Translations under genes and position numbers: made by a program
Shown here: piece by piece, positions 31,434 through 39,851 of the stretch
Layout of the letters: every line of letters starts with the position of its first letter
How positions within the stretch are numbered: the first letter of the stretch is position 1
The notes under the pieces: model-generated
The model's database searches: none
What the model saw: the letters and a program-made list of their open reading frames with translations, nothing else
Told to the model about the DNA's origin: nothing
NCBI RefSeq assembly: GCF_014904705.1
Contig: NZ_JACZCQ010000016.1
Coordinates: forward strand, 31,144-95,143
Source: Nisaea sediminum
GTDB taxonomy: Bacteria; Pseudomonadota; Alphaproteobacteria; Thalassobaculales; Thalassobaculaceae
Reading direction: 5' to 3'
DNA length: 64,000 bases

Positions 31434-33605
31434 CTATGCGGCGCCCTGCCGCTCCTCGTTCTGCCGGTTCTGCAAGGCGTCCATCCTCGCGTACCAGCCC
31501 TCCCTCGTGCGCAGCTCTTCGTGGCCGCCCTTTTCCGTGATCTTCCCGTCCTCGACGACGAGGATGTGCCTGAAGCGCCGGACCGACGACAGCCGGTGCG
31601 TGATGACGATCACCGTCCGTCCCGCGCAGATCTCCCCCATCCGCTCCTGGATCAGCCGCTCCGCCTCGAAGTCGAGCGCCGAGGTCGCCTCGTCCAGGAT
31701 CAGGATGCGCGGGTTGGTCGCCAGCGCCCGCGCCAGCACGATGCGCTGGCGCTCGCCGCCCGAGAGCTTGGCCCCGCGCTCGCCGATCACCGTGTCGTAG
31801 GCGTTCGGCAGCGAGAGGATGAAATCGTGCGCGCCGGTCAGCTTCGCCGCCTCCATGACCTGCTCCATCGGCATGGTCGGATCGGCGACCGCGATATTGT
31901 CGCGGATCGAGCGGTTGAAGAGGAACGGATCCTGCAGCACATGCGCCACCTGGCGGCGCAGCCAGGCCGGATCGACCAGCGCGAGGTCGACGCCGTCGAC
32001 CAGGATCTTGCCCTTCTGCGGCCAGTAGAGCCGCTGCAGCAGCTTGGCGATCGTGCTCTTGCCGGAGCCGGACGGGCCGACCACCGCCACCACCTCGCCA
32101 GGCTGGATCGTGAAGCTCACATCCTCCAGCACCTCGGGGCTGTCCTCGCCGTAGCGGAAGGAGACGCCGCGGAACTCGACCCGGCCGCGGATGTCCGGCA
32201 GCGCCGCAGAGCTCGTCGTCTTCGGCTCCGGCACCGCGTTCATCACCTCGCCGAGGCGGGAGACCGCGAGCAGCACCTGCTGCAGCTGGTTCCACATCTG
32301 CGCCACCCGCTGGGCCGGCGCCAGCGCGCGCATGGTCATCATGTTGACCGCGACGAGCTGGCCCGCGCTGATCGAGCCGTCGATGACGAAGCGGGCGCCG
32401 AGATAGAGCGTGACGACGACGGCGACGCGGTTGATCAGGGTGACGAGCTGGTTGGCATTCTGCGTCAGCTTCTCGCTCTTCTCGCCCCAGACCGTCTGGT
32501 CCGCCATCTGCCGCTCCCAGGAGCGCTGCAGCGCCGGCTCGACCGCGAGGCTCTTCACCGTCTCCATGCCGAACACGGTCTCGACCAGGAAGCCCTGGTT
32601 CTCCGTCATGCCGGTCGCGCGCGACATCAGCCGCTTCTTCAGCACCGGCGTGATCACCCCGTAGACGGCGAAGATCAGCACCATGCCGATGCCGACCACC
32701 AGGGCGAGGAAGGGCGCGAAATAGGCGATCACACCGAGGAAGACGATGGAGAACAGCAGGTCGATGATCGCGGTCGGCGCCGAGCCGGTCAGGAACGAGC
32801 GGATCTGCTGCAGTTCCTGCGCGCGCTGCGTCGTCCGGCCGGTCTGGCGGCTGGCGAAGAAGCTCGCCGGCAGGGTCGAGAGATGGCGGAAGAAGCGCCC
32901 CGCCAGCTCCACGTCGATCCTGTGCGTGGCGAAGGACATCAGCCGCCCGCGCAGCACGCCCATGACGAACTCGAAGATCCCGACGGCGAGCAGTCCGATG
33001 GCGAGGATGTCGAGCGTGGTCAGCGCGCCGGTGCTCAGCACCTTGTCCATGATCAGCATGAAGAAGAGCGGCGTCGAGAGCGCGAAGATCTGCAGCAGGA
33101 AGGAGGCGATCGCGACCTCGGCGACGAGATGCTTGTATTTCAGCAGGATCGGCAGGAACCAGGAGAGCCCGAACGGCCGCCGCTCGTCCGCTTCCTGCGT
33201 CCGCGGCGGCGAGATCTCGATCAGCCGGCCGGAATAGAGGCGCTCGAACTCGCCGAGATCCCAGGTCGCGGGCTTGCCGCTCTCGGGATCCGTTAGCAGC
33301 ACCTTGTCGGCGCTCGCCCGACCGACGAGCACGAAGGAAAGGTTGTCGCCGCGTTTCAGTTCCGCGATTGCGGGAAGCCGCGCCGACACGAGCTTGCCGG
33401 CCGGCATCGTCCTGACCGCCGCCGCGCACTCGAAGTGGCGCGCCACGGCGAGCAGATCCTCCGCCGTCGCCTGCTCTTCCGGCATCCCGAGCTCATGGCG
33501 GAGACGATGCGCCGGCACCGGGAAACCGATGAGCGCAAACAGCGCCGCCAGAGACCTGATGCCCCCGCGTTCCGCCCCCGCCGTCGCTGCCCCCGATCCC
33601 GTCAC
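31434..33605 (-). CDS. HlyB-type type I secretion ABC transporter/permease
   Basis: A 723-residue exporter: an N-terminal C39 peptidase-like domain (about 1-135) that lacks the catalytic cysteine, so it is a substrate-docking rather than a processing domain, as in HlyB; a six-helix membrane domain (about 150-430); and a C-terminal ATPase with Walker A GPSGSGKST (near 510), signature LSGGERQRIVLAR and Walker B ILILDEATSALD. The start is a GTG. Lack of a working protease fits RTX cargo without a double-glycine leader. It is first in the operon hlyB-like, hlyD-like, small membrane gene, giant RTX. Confidence 0.94.
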   Translation of the reverse strand: MTGSGAATAGAERGGIRSLAALFALIGFPVPAHRLRHELGMPEEQATAEDLLAVARHFECAAAVRTMPAGKLVSARLPAIAELKRGDNLSFVLVGRASADKVLLTDPESGKPATWDLGEFERLYSGRLIEISPPRTQEADERRPFGLSWFLPILLKYKHLVAEVAIASFLLQIFALSTPLFFMLIMDKVLSTGALTTLDILAIGLLAVGIFEFVMGVLRGRLMSFATHRIDVELAGRFFRHLSTLPASFFASRQTGRTTQRAQELQQIRSFLTGSAPTAIIDLLFSIVFLGVIAYFAPFLALVVGIGMVLIFAVYGVITPVLKKRLMSRATGMTENQGFLVETVFGMETVKSLAVEPALQRSWERQMADQTVWGEKSEKLTQNANQLVTLINRVAVVVTLYLGARFVIDGSISAGQLVAVNMMTMRALAPAQRVAQMWNQLQQVLLAVSRLGEVMNAVPEPKTTSSAALPDIRGRVEFRGVSFRYGEDSPEVLEDVSFTIQPGEVVAVVGPSGSGKSTIAKLLQRLYWPQKGKILVDGVDLALVDPAWLRRQVAHVLQDPFLFNRSIRDNIAVADPTMPMEQVMEAAKLTGAHDFILSLPNAYDTVIGERGAKLSGGERQRIVLARALATNPRILILDEATSALDFEAERLIQERMGEICAGRTVIVITHRLSSVRRFRHILVVEDGKITEKGGHEELRTREGWYARMDALQNRQNEERQGAA

Positions 33606-33620
33606 GCCAGCCCCGAATTT

Positions 33621-33636
33621 ATCTAAATTTTTAGAT
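33621..33636. promoter_or_regulatory. AT-rich palindrome just upstream of the T1SS operon
   Basis: A perfect inverted repeat, ATCTAAA and TTTAGAT around TT, sits 15 bp before the GTG of the HlyB-type gene, in its untranslated leader or promoter. It could be an operator for a dimeric regulator. Confidence 0.4.
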
Positions 33637-34142
33637 GCATCGTCACCATCCGATACTAATACAGAGCTACGACGATTCCGAAAAACCGGTCAAGGTAAAG
33701 GAATGGTTAACGTGAATTTCTCTTGTTAACACTCCTCACCTGTTCTCAAGGCGATCCGATAAGCAGCTGATTTTAAGAGACTAACCGAATCACGAATGGC
33801 ACCTTTTTGTATTCAGGAGCAGAAATCAGTACTTTTCGCGGCTGGATTGCAGCCCAAATCGCGGCGCGATAGAATCCGTTTAGAATCATGATCTTCTTTC
33901 AAAGGTTGAAAAACCCGCAAGAATTCTGCCTTGCGTTTAACCCTGCACAAAGACGCGACGGACGCAGGCGGTCAGGCACCGAGACACGCCTTGCGGCCCT
34001 CTTCGATCGGGTTTCATTTACGGTACAGGAATGACAGGTTACGAATGCTCGGCACTACGTAACGCGGCATTGCGGCACATGCAGGGATCGCGGCAGAGAC
34101 GCTCTTCGAGCCCTAGACAATTCATCGGGAACCACCAACGCA
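33637..34142. other. Divergent intergenic region between T1SS operon and glycosyltransferase
   Basis: About 500 bp with no convincing gene. It is AT-richer than its flanks and should hold the promoters of the two divergent units; a TTGACC hexamer on the minus strand (33687-33692 region) is a possible -35 element, but no clear -10 was found. Confidence 0.4.
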
Positions 34143-35207
34143 TTGTCCAAAATATTGCGCATCCTCGCCACCTGCCACCGGCTCGACTATTCCGGTGCTC
34201 CGTTGCTGCTGTTCAGGCTGCTCGAAGCGCTGGCGGAACGGCACGATATAACGGTTCTCGGGCCTGAAGGAGACACTGTCGAAAAAGCCCTCGTCCTGGA
34301 CTACGAGAAAGCAGGCATACGCGTGGTCAGTTCGGCCACGCCGAGGGACTTCGATCTGCTCCTCGCGAACACGCTGTACGGCGGCCATCACATCGTTCAG
34401 ATGGGTGGAAAGATCCCATCCGTCCTATGGGTCCATGAGCCCACAGCCGGTCGCCGGGGCATCGAACAGGGGATATTCCTCGCTGACGGCATCAGGCTTG
34501 CCGATAGCGTTGTCTTCCCGACACGCTGGCAGGCGGAGGAGCTTTACGCCCCCTATCTCGGAACGAGAGAATTCGAGGTCATACCTTACGGCATCAAAGC
34601 AAGAGTTGACCGTCGCGAGAGGCCATTCTCCCTGCCTCCGAACACCACGACATTGCTTCAGCTCGGCTGGATTGATCCGCGCAAAGGGCAGCATCTCACG
34701 GCAGCCGCACTCGATTACCTCAACGACCCGAACATTCACGTGTTCATGGCGGGCTCGGATTCTGTAAACCCCGATTTCGCCGCGCGCCTCAAAATGCGAG
34801 TTACCGAGGAAAAGCACATTGCAAACCAGGTGCATTTTCTCGGCGTGCTGGGACCCGACGAGGTCGACGCCTATCTGGCCCATGTCGACGCCCTCGTCTT
34901 CCCGACGAACGACGACCTGATAACTGTATCAATTTTGGAAGCCATGGCGCGGAAAACGTGCGTGATCTCAAGCGATTTCGGTCCGATACCTGAGACCGTC
35001 ATCGACGGAGAGACCGGGCTTTTATTCCCAGTCGGCGACATCAATGCGTACATGGAATGTATTCGTCGTGTGGCATCGGACAGCGCGCTTCGCGACAAGC
35101 TGGCCTCAGGTGGCTACGAAATTTATGCGCGGAAGCACGGTTTTAAGACTCACGTCAAAGCGATGGAGCAGACTTTACTGAAGACCGCTGGCCGTACTTC
35201 CGCGTGA
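34143..35207 (+). CDS. GT4-like glycosyltransferase
   Basis: A 354-residue cytoplasmic GT-B enzyme. The N-terminal half begins ILATCHRLDYSGAPLLLFRLLEAL, the usual donor/acceptor start of GT4 proteins; the C-terminal half has LLQLGWIDPRKGQHLTAAAL, then ALVFPTNDDLITVSILEAMA, where the second acidic/glutamate position fits the EX7E region, and ETVIDGETGLLFPVGD. The best start is TTG; no ATG lies nearby in frame. It is divergent from the secretion operon. It may modify a surface polysaccharide or a secreted protein; nothing in the sequence decides which. Confidence 0.85.
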   Translation: MSKILRILATCHRLDYSGAPLLLFRLLEALAERHDITVLGPEGDTVEKALVLDYEKAGIRVVSSATPRDFDLLLANTLYGGHHIVQMGGKIPSVLWVHEPTAGRRGIEQGIFLADGIRLADSVVFPTRWQAEELYAPYLGTREFEVIPYGIKARVDRRERPFSLPPNTTTLLQLGWIDPRKGQHLTAAALDYLNDPNIHVFMAGSDSVNPDFAARLKMRVTEEKHIANQVHFLGVLGPDEVDAYLAHVDALVFPTNDDLITVSILEAMARKTCVISSDFGPIPETVIDGETGLLFPVGDINAYMECIRRVASDSALRDKLASGGYEIYARKHGFKTHVKAMEQTLLKTAGRTSA

Positions 35208-35944
35208 GGTGATCTATAAGCTCAAGAATGCAATCAAGAACAAGCCGTTCTCGATTGACGGCGCCGATATAAAATCTGGCATGAGTGATGGCTTCTGAGT
35301 CTTCCCCAATATCCTACTGCGGCCTCCCCTCAAAAAGTGAATTGCGACCGCTGTCGCGTGCACGGCGATAAAAAGCAAAAGGATCCGGCGCAGCCATCAC
35401 GCGACTCTAGCCATAAACTGGACACACCCCAAATCGAGCTGCGCAACCCCGACTAGCTGTGACTTCTAAAGAGGCTATTCATTGGAGGTGAGGCCGGAAG
35501 GCTGGAGGCGCGCGCCACCCGGTCAACCAATCTTGAGGCTCGAATGAACCCGCATCGGAATGCCAAGAACACCGAACATATTCGAGAGCAGATCGTCTCG
35601 CGCCGGGCCAATTGAATCCGCTCGCCCCGGACATGCTGGCTCGCGGCCTGATGCTCTTTGCGGACGGACTCCAGGCTCCGGATGCCGTGCGGTCCAATCG
35701 TCCTCGTCATGAGCGCTCGCGGGAAGAGCGGCAGGCGGTCGCGAGCTGGAAGCGCCGGCGGAGACATCTGCGTGCCGTGGCGGCTGGGTGGATCCGTCTC
35801 AATCCGCTGGCGGCTTCCTTCAAGGTGCCGCCAGGTTACGAGGACCGCATGCGATACCGCACGGCGGCGGCCATCCTCTCGTCCGCCGGCGATCTCGCCG
35901 AGGACAATAGGGACTCAACCAACGAACGTGAATGCTGCTTCCAG
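35208..35944. other. Gene-poor stretch before the middle att site
   Basis: No supported gene over about 740 bp. Short frames here have no recognisable family pattern, and the plus-strand frame that runs to 36046 ends in the peptide typical of reading through a tRNA 3' end. The last 100 bp before the att copy closely resemble the sequence left of 8827, including the hairpin. Confidence 0.6.
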
Positions 35945-35963
35945 CATGCTTCCGGACGCAGAA

Positions 35964-35994
35964 AAGGCCTTAGCGCGTTAGCGTCTAAGGCCTT
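35964..35994 (-). terminator. Hairpin beside the middle tRNA-fMet fragment
   Basis: A 10-bp stem AAGGCCTTAG with its complement around an 11-base loop, followed by TTTT on the minus strand. It matches the terminator at 8788-8818 apart from the loop, so both flanks descend from the same tRNA downstream region. Confidence 0.65.
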
Positions 35995-36001
35995 GATAAT
36001 G

Positions 36002-36047
<46 letters not shown>

Positions 36048-36101
36048 ACGGATATGTAATTTCGTATCTCATTGTTTTATTTAACATTTCTCTCGGAAAA
36101 C

Positions 36102-36130
36102 TGGGCATATGGGCACGATACTGGGCACAA
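36102..36130. repeat. Candidate integrase arm-binding repeats, left end
   Basis: Three direct copies of TGGGCA (TGGGCATA, TGGGCACG, TGGGCACA) within 29 bp inside the left end of the element. The same motif cluster in the same orientation lies at 63802-63836 beside the integrase gene. Confidence 0.55.
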
Positions 36131-36155
36131 TCTAGGTTTGTTGCGGGCATCCCGT

Positions 36156-37928
36156 TCATGAGCTGAGCCCTCGTACCTTGGTAGCTGCATCGGTGATTTC
36201 AGCGATCAGGGCATCATAAACCTTGTCCAGTATGAGCCCGTAACCGCTGCCTTCTTCGCCTGGCGTTATCCCGAACCGATCTTCAAGCGTCGCCATCACT
36301 TTTGTAGGCTTGTCGGTGGCGCTATGCGTAGCGGCAATTCGCAGATCATACAGAGCGAAAAGATGGTCAATAGGGCGCTCAGGAGACGTGCCGTCTGTTT
36401 TGATCCGTTCGAGGATTTCCGCTATCCCCCCGTCGATACCGAGCCCGGTTTGATCTGCGACCTGCGCAATTACAACGATCTTATCGAGAAGTTTTAGCGG
36501 GCGCAGATTGCTTAGCTCGTCCTTGGGAACTCCGATCGCGGTCAAAAGAGATCGGAGACTTTTCTCGTTCATGCCTTCAATCAAAAACTCGTTAAGCGAC
36601 GAACACCTCTCTAGGAAGCTGTCCAGTGACAGGCCCAACGGGACATGCCGTGCGATCTTTTCAATGCTGGGGGGCTTCCACCAGCCGTGGTACTCCAGAA
36701 CAGGTCCGCTAAATCCGACAAATTTCTCCTCTTCAAGGCCACTAAGACCGGCCGCTCCGGCTAAATCTGCCAGTCGCTCGCCTAGCTCGATGAACGCCCA
36801 CACCAGATCTTTCGCTCGGGAACCAATGTTGGGTTCCTGCAAAATTTTTGGAAAAGCATCTCGGGGCGGTGGCGCAACGGCGAAGCCATGCCAGTGTCGA
36901 ATGACCTCTGGCCTGTTTCCCTCATAGAGTTTCTTCAATTCGATCTGAATCGTGTTTCTTCCTACACGATTGCAATTACCAACGCTCCACTGAAAGCCAT
37001 GCGAAACTGATCCGCTTTCGGGATGAATCTCATATTGGGGGCGTCCCTCATAGGTCGCCAAAACAGCGTCATCCACATATACGGAGGCGAGAAGTCCCGA
37101 TGATTGAGCCGCCGCGTTGGTAACCGGATATTCGATCCCAGGCCAGTCTAAGCCCTCAGAGTCGAGCGGATCTTCCGTGATGGGTAAGCTGCTTGGACGA
37201 CCGACTATTCTATGGCCCCAAACTTGGGCAAATATCTTGCTCTTGTCATTTACGGCGCGCCCGATGTGAACCGTCAACCCGTCACAGGTCAGGTCAACCG
37301 CGCTCTCATTGCCCAGTTTTGCCTCAATATCGTCGTCGATTTTGGCCCAGCGCTGCTCCCAGTAGATATGAACGAGGACCATATTGCGGAGTGTTAGGTA
37401 GTCCTGGAGATAATCTTTAGCGATTGAGACGTGCGCGTGTTGTGTATATCGCGGAGAATCCCATATCGCGGGCGCGCTTGCGAAAACGATATCGGTCTTG
37501 GGAGCTTCGGGATCATCCCAAACTAGGCCTCCGTCGCGGACCGGACGTTGAACTAATCCATACGTCATCAAGAAACCGGGGTCCGGCCACAACGCGGTCT
37601 TATCATGTGATGTCCATGCCAAAATGAGCGGCTCATACCGCTCACTTGGCATTTTTGGAGCACTTACCCAGAATTTCGGCACATAGGCCGTTTCAGCGTC
37701 ATAAACCGGATGAGGGCCACTGGTGCTAACTTGAAAATCAATATCGCTAAGTTCTGCTCCTGAATTTTCCAGTTCGTCCGCTGGGATGAGCGCCGAAAAC
37801 AGACGACGCTGTCCGGGGTATGGGGAATCTTCAAAGCTGCGAATTTCCGCAACTACGACCTTCTCGTGTTCCCAAGGTGTCTCGTTGGGAATATGAGCGA
37901 GCGGAGCTGGCCACCAGCTATCAGTCAT
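36156..37928 (-). CDS. Third gene of an AbiE operon; large protein with a HEPN-like R-x4-H motif
   Basis: About 590 residues, starting MTDSWWPAPLAHIPNETPW. I do not recognise the N-terminal two thirds, which are rich in Trp and beta-type sequence. The C-terminal part is helical and contains LFALYDLRIAATHS, an R-x4-H arrangement as in the active site of HEPN ribonucleases, preceded by a helix rich in Leu/Ile. The start overlaps the AbiEii stop by 8 bp, so it is translated with the AbiE pair. It may be an RNA-targeting effector or a HEPN-type partner; this rests on the motif and context only. Its stop lies about 110 bp from the left att repeat, making it the outermost gene of the element. Confidence 0.7.
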   Translation of the reverse strand: MTDSWWPAPLAHIPNETPWEHEKVVVAEIRSFEDSPYPGQRRLFSALIPADELENSGAELSDIDFQVSTSGPHPVYDAETAYVPKFWVSAPKMPSERYEPLILAWTSHDKTALWPDPGFLMTYGLVQRPVRDGGLVWDDPEAPKTDIVFASAPAIWDSPRYTQHAHVSIAKDYLQDYLTLRNMVLVHIYWEQRWAKIDDDIEAKLGNESAVDLTCDGLTVHIGRAVNDKSKIFAQVWGHRIVGRPSSLPITEDPLDSEGLDWPGIEYPVTNAAAQSSGLLASVYVDDAVLATYEGRPQYEIHPESGSVSHGFQWSVGNCNRVGRNTIQIELKKLYEGNRPEVIRHWHGFAVAPPPRDAFPKILQEPNIGSRAKDLVWAFIELGERLADLAGAAGLSGLEEEKFVGFSGPVLEYHGWWKPPSIEKIARHVPLGLSLDSFLERCSSLNEFLIEGMNEKSLRSLLTAIGVPKDELSNLRPLKLLDKIVVIAQVADQTGLGIDGGIAEILERIKTDGTSPERPIDHLFALYDLRIAATHSATDKPTKVMATLEDRFGITPGEEGSGYGLILDKVYDALIAEITDAATKVRGLSS

Positions 37929-38748
37929 CTTGCTCAACTCCTTGCCAGGGCTCGCCGGGAAGCAGCGCGATAACCTCACGCATCACCAGCTCCGCACCAG
38001 CCGCAATATTCCACTCGTCCGCCTGCTGGGACAGAAGGGGTCCAATATCCGTCGAGAAGGCAGCGTTGGATAATTTCGTGATCAGATTCTGCTCGAACTG
38101 GGCTCGACTGATCTGTCCGCCATCGGATGCCATGTAGGCCTGAAACGCTTCAACCATCTGCGCCGGTTCTGCATCCGGCTGCTGTAGGGCAATCGCCAGA
38201 TCGAACAGGTCACGTCCCTTGCGGCGCTGATACAGCGCGCGGATCTTGGTTCCGAGGAGTTCATTCAGGCTGTAGGTCTTGATAGATGCCTCTCCCTCGA
38301 ACCAGCGCGACTTGGTTGAAAAGGGCACCTCGATAAATCCGAAATGCGCAAAGTGCTCTCGGGAGTTGATCTCGACCTTGAGGCGAAGCGGCAGTGGTGG
38401 CCGATCCTCGGACTCGAACCGGTAGGTAAGCGTGACACGGCCTTCGCCTTGCTTGCGGCGGGGCTCGCCAAGCCATGGGTCGAGCACTTCCCGCAAAGCG
38501 TCCATGGTCTCGCCGATCGGCCCGGCCGTGACCTGCACCAGATCGATGTCTTCGGAGTATCGAGCGGCTGGTTTGAGGAACAGCTTGTAAAGGGCGGTTC
38601 CACCACGAAACGCCAGCGCCTCTTTTAAATGCGGATGAGAGAAGATCTCCACCAGCGCGCGGCTAATCACCAGATCCTGCTCGACCTGCGCATCCTGCAC
38701 CCAGGGCGCTTCGCTCCGCCATTCTGTGATGTAGTCGCGCGGGATCAT
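37921..38748 (-). CDS. abiEii: AbiEii-type nucleotidyltransferase toxin
   Basis: A 275-residue DUF1814/AbiEii protein. The nucleotidyltransferase core shows RGGTALYK (residues 48-55) followed by SEDIDL with the metal-binding Asp pair D67 and D69, and the later KGRDLFDL motif typical of the family. Characterised AbiEii/MenT relatives transfer nucleotides to targets such as tRNA acceptor ends and cause reversible growth arrest, giving phage abortive infection. It overlaps the antitoxin gene by 4 bp (ATGA) and the downstream 590-residue gene by 8 bp, a compact three-gene operon. Confidence 0.93.
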   Translation of the reverse strand: MIPRDYITEWRSEAPWVQDAQVEQDLVISRALVEIFSHPHLKEALAFRGGTALYKLFLKPAARYSEDIDLVQVTAGPIGETMDALREVLDPWLGEPRRKQGEGRVTLTYRFESEDRPPLPLRLKVEINSREHFAHFGFIEVPFSTKSRWFEGEASIKTYSLNELLGTKIRALYQRRKGRDLFDLAIALQQPDAEPAQMVEAFQAYMASDGGQISRAQFEQNLITKLSNAAFSTDIGPLLSQQADEWNIAAGAELVMREVIALLPGEPWQGVEQDD

Positions 38749-39533
38749 GCTTCGCTTTCCGCTTCTGCGTTAATGACGATCTTCCACGTCTTATCACGTC
38801 CCGCTTCCGGGTCATCGGAGGATGGCAGAAGGGGCGTATATTGCTTGGCGTGCGTGCGCACATAATCCTGAAGCAGGCCTGTGACACCCTCCGCACCAAC
38901 ATGCTCCAGAAGATAACCAAGGCGCTGCGCCCATGAGATCGGCGCTGATTTTGCCGCTTCGACGAGTTTCTGTGGATCAAGCTTCTCGGATAACTCCTCC
39001 AGTATCGTTGCGATATTATCGAGGCCGCCGGCGTGCTGCGGATATCCGACGATATCCAGCGCCGTGGCTTCCACAGAAGCAACTCGGATGGGCCCGCGCT
39101 GAGTGCTGAAGCTGTTGACTACGGGAACCTCCTTGAGGTTCTTCCGGGCAATGAAGTTGACCTTCACCTTGCCGCAAGCGATCGGGCGCCGGTTCTTTTC
39201 CACCATCACCTGGAACGTCTGCGGGCGCTGATGCGCTGCACCGTGATATTCGGCAGCGGATAGCAGGCCCACATAATAGGGCTGCCGCACGTGTTGCATA
39301 AGGTCGGGAATGAACTGATCCGCCGGCAGACTGCCCAGACGGCGGTATTCCGGAGGAACGACGATATAGAAGCCACGTGCGGGTGATGCGATCTCCCCGC
39401 GCTTAGATAATCGCGCCAAGGCTTTGCGAGCGGCAACCTCATTGAGGTTCAGCGACTGCGCGAGCTGATCTATGGTAAAGTTGTACCGACCAACCGACAT
39501 GAGGTTGGTGATAAAATCTTGCGCTTTGAGCAT
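38745..39533 (-). CDS. abiEi: AbiEi-type antitoxin/repressor
   Basis: About 262 residues from the ATG giving MLKAQDFITNLM; a GTG six codons earlier is possible. An N-terminal winged helix (about 1-70, with TIDQLAQSLNLNEVAARKALARLSKRGEI) precedes the AbiEi domain (RRLGSLPADQFIPDLM and SVEATALDIVGYP). AbiEi proteins are the antitoxins of type IV systems and repress their own promoter by binding inverted repeats; a matching repeat lies 25 bp upstream of this start. First gene of the AbiE operon. Confidence 0.92.
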   Translation of the reverse strand: MLKAQDFITNLMSVGRYNFTIDQLAQSLNLNEVAARKALARLSKRGEIASPARGFYIVVPPEYRRLGSLPADQFIPDLMQHVRQPYYVGLLSAAEYHGAAHQRPQTFQVMVEKNRRPIACGKVKVNFIARKNLKEVPVVNSFSTQRGPIRVASVEATALDIVGYPQHAGGLDNIATILEELSEKLDPQKLVEAAKSAPISWAQRLGYLLEHVGAEGVTGLLQDYVRTHAKQYTPLLPSSDDPEAGRDKTWKIVINAEAESEA

Positions 39534-39557
39534 CGAATTTTCCGAAATCACTTGCAG

Positions 39558-39580
39558 AAAGTACCGTTTTTGGTCACTTT
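39558..39580. promoter_or_regulatory. Candidate AbiEi operator
   Basis: An imperfect inverted repeat upstream of the antitoxin gene: on the minus strand AAAGTGACC, six bases, then GGTACTTT. The position fits the autorepression known for AbiEi. No second copy was seen. Confidence 0.45.
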
Positions 39581-39680
39581 ACGCAAGCAATTTAATTATC
39601 CGCCTCTATTCGCCGCAAGAAATGCGGTGAATAGATCGCCTAATCACCGCAGAACAAAAGACAATGGAAATAAGTAAAAT

Positions 39681-39757
39681 TGGTTGCGGGGGACGGATTT
39701 GAACCGCCGACCTCAAGGTTATGAGCCTTGCGAGCTACCAAGCTGCTCCACCCCGCG
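39681..39757 (-). tRNA. Element-borne initiator-type tRNA-Met (CAT)
   Basis: A full 77-nt cloverleaf with encoded CCA. Acceptor strands CGCGGGG and CCCCGCA leave the C1-A72 mismatch that marks initiator tRNAs. The anticodon arm is CAAGG, loop CTCATAA, CCTTG, with two G:C pairs next to the loop as in the chromosomal copy at 63911. The T-arm differs from the chromosomal gene (GGCGG/CCGTC, with one G-T pair), as does the D-loop region. It therefore is a separate gene, not an att remnant. It sits between the AbiE operon and the HEPN pseudogene inside the mobile element. Confidence 0.9.
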
Positions 39758-39851
39758 CCATTGAGTTTTGGAGTTCTAAAGTATTACTTATCATTTTGCA
39801 ACGAAAAATTGTTAATATTATTAGAAGCTGCCTCAATTACTGGAATATCAC

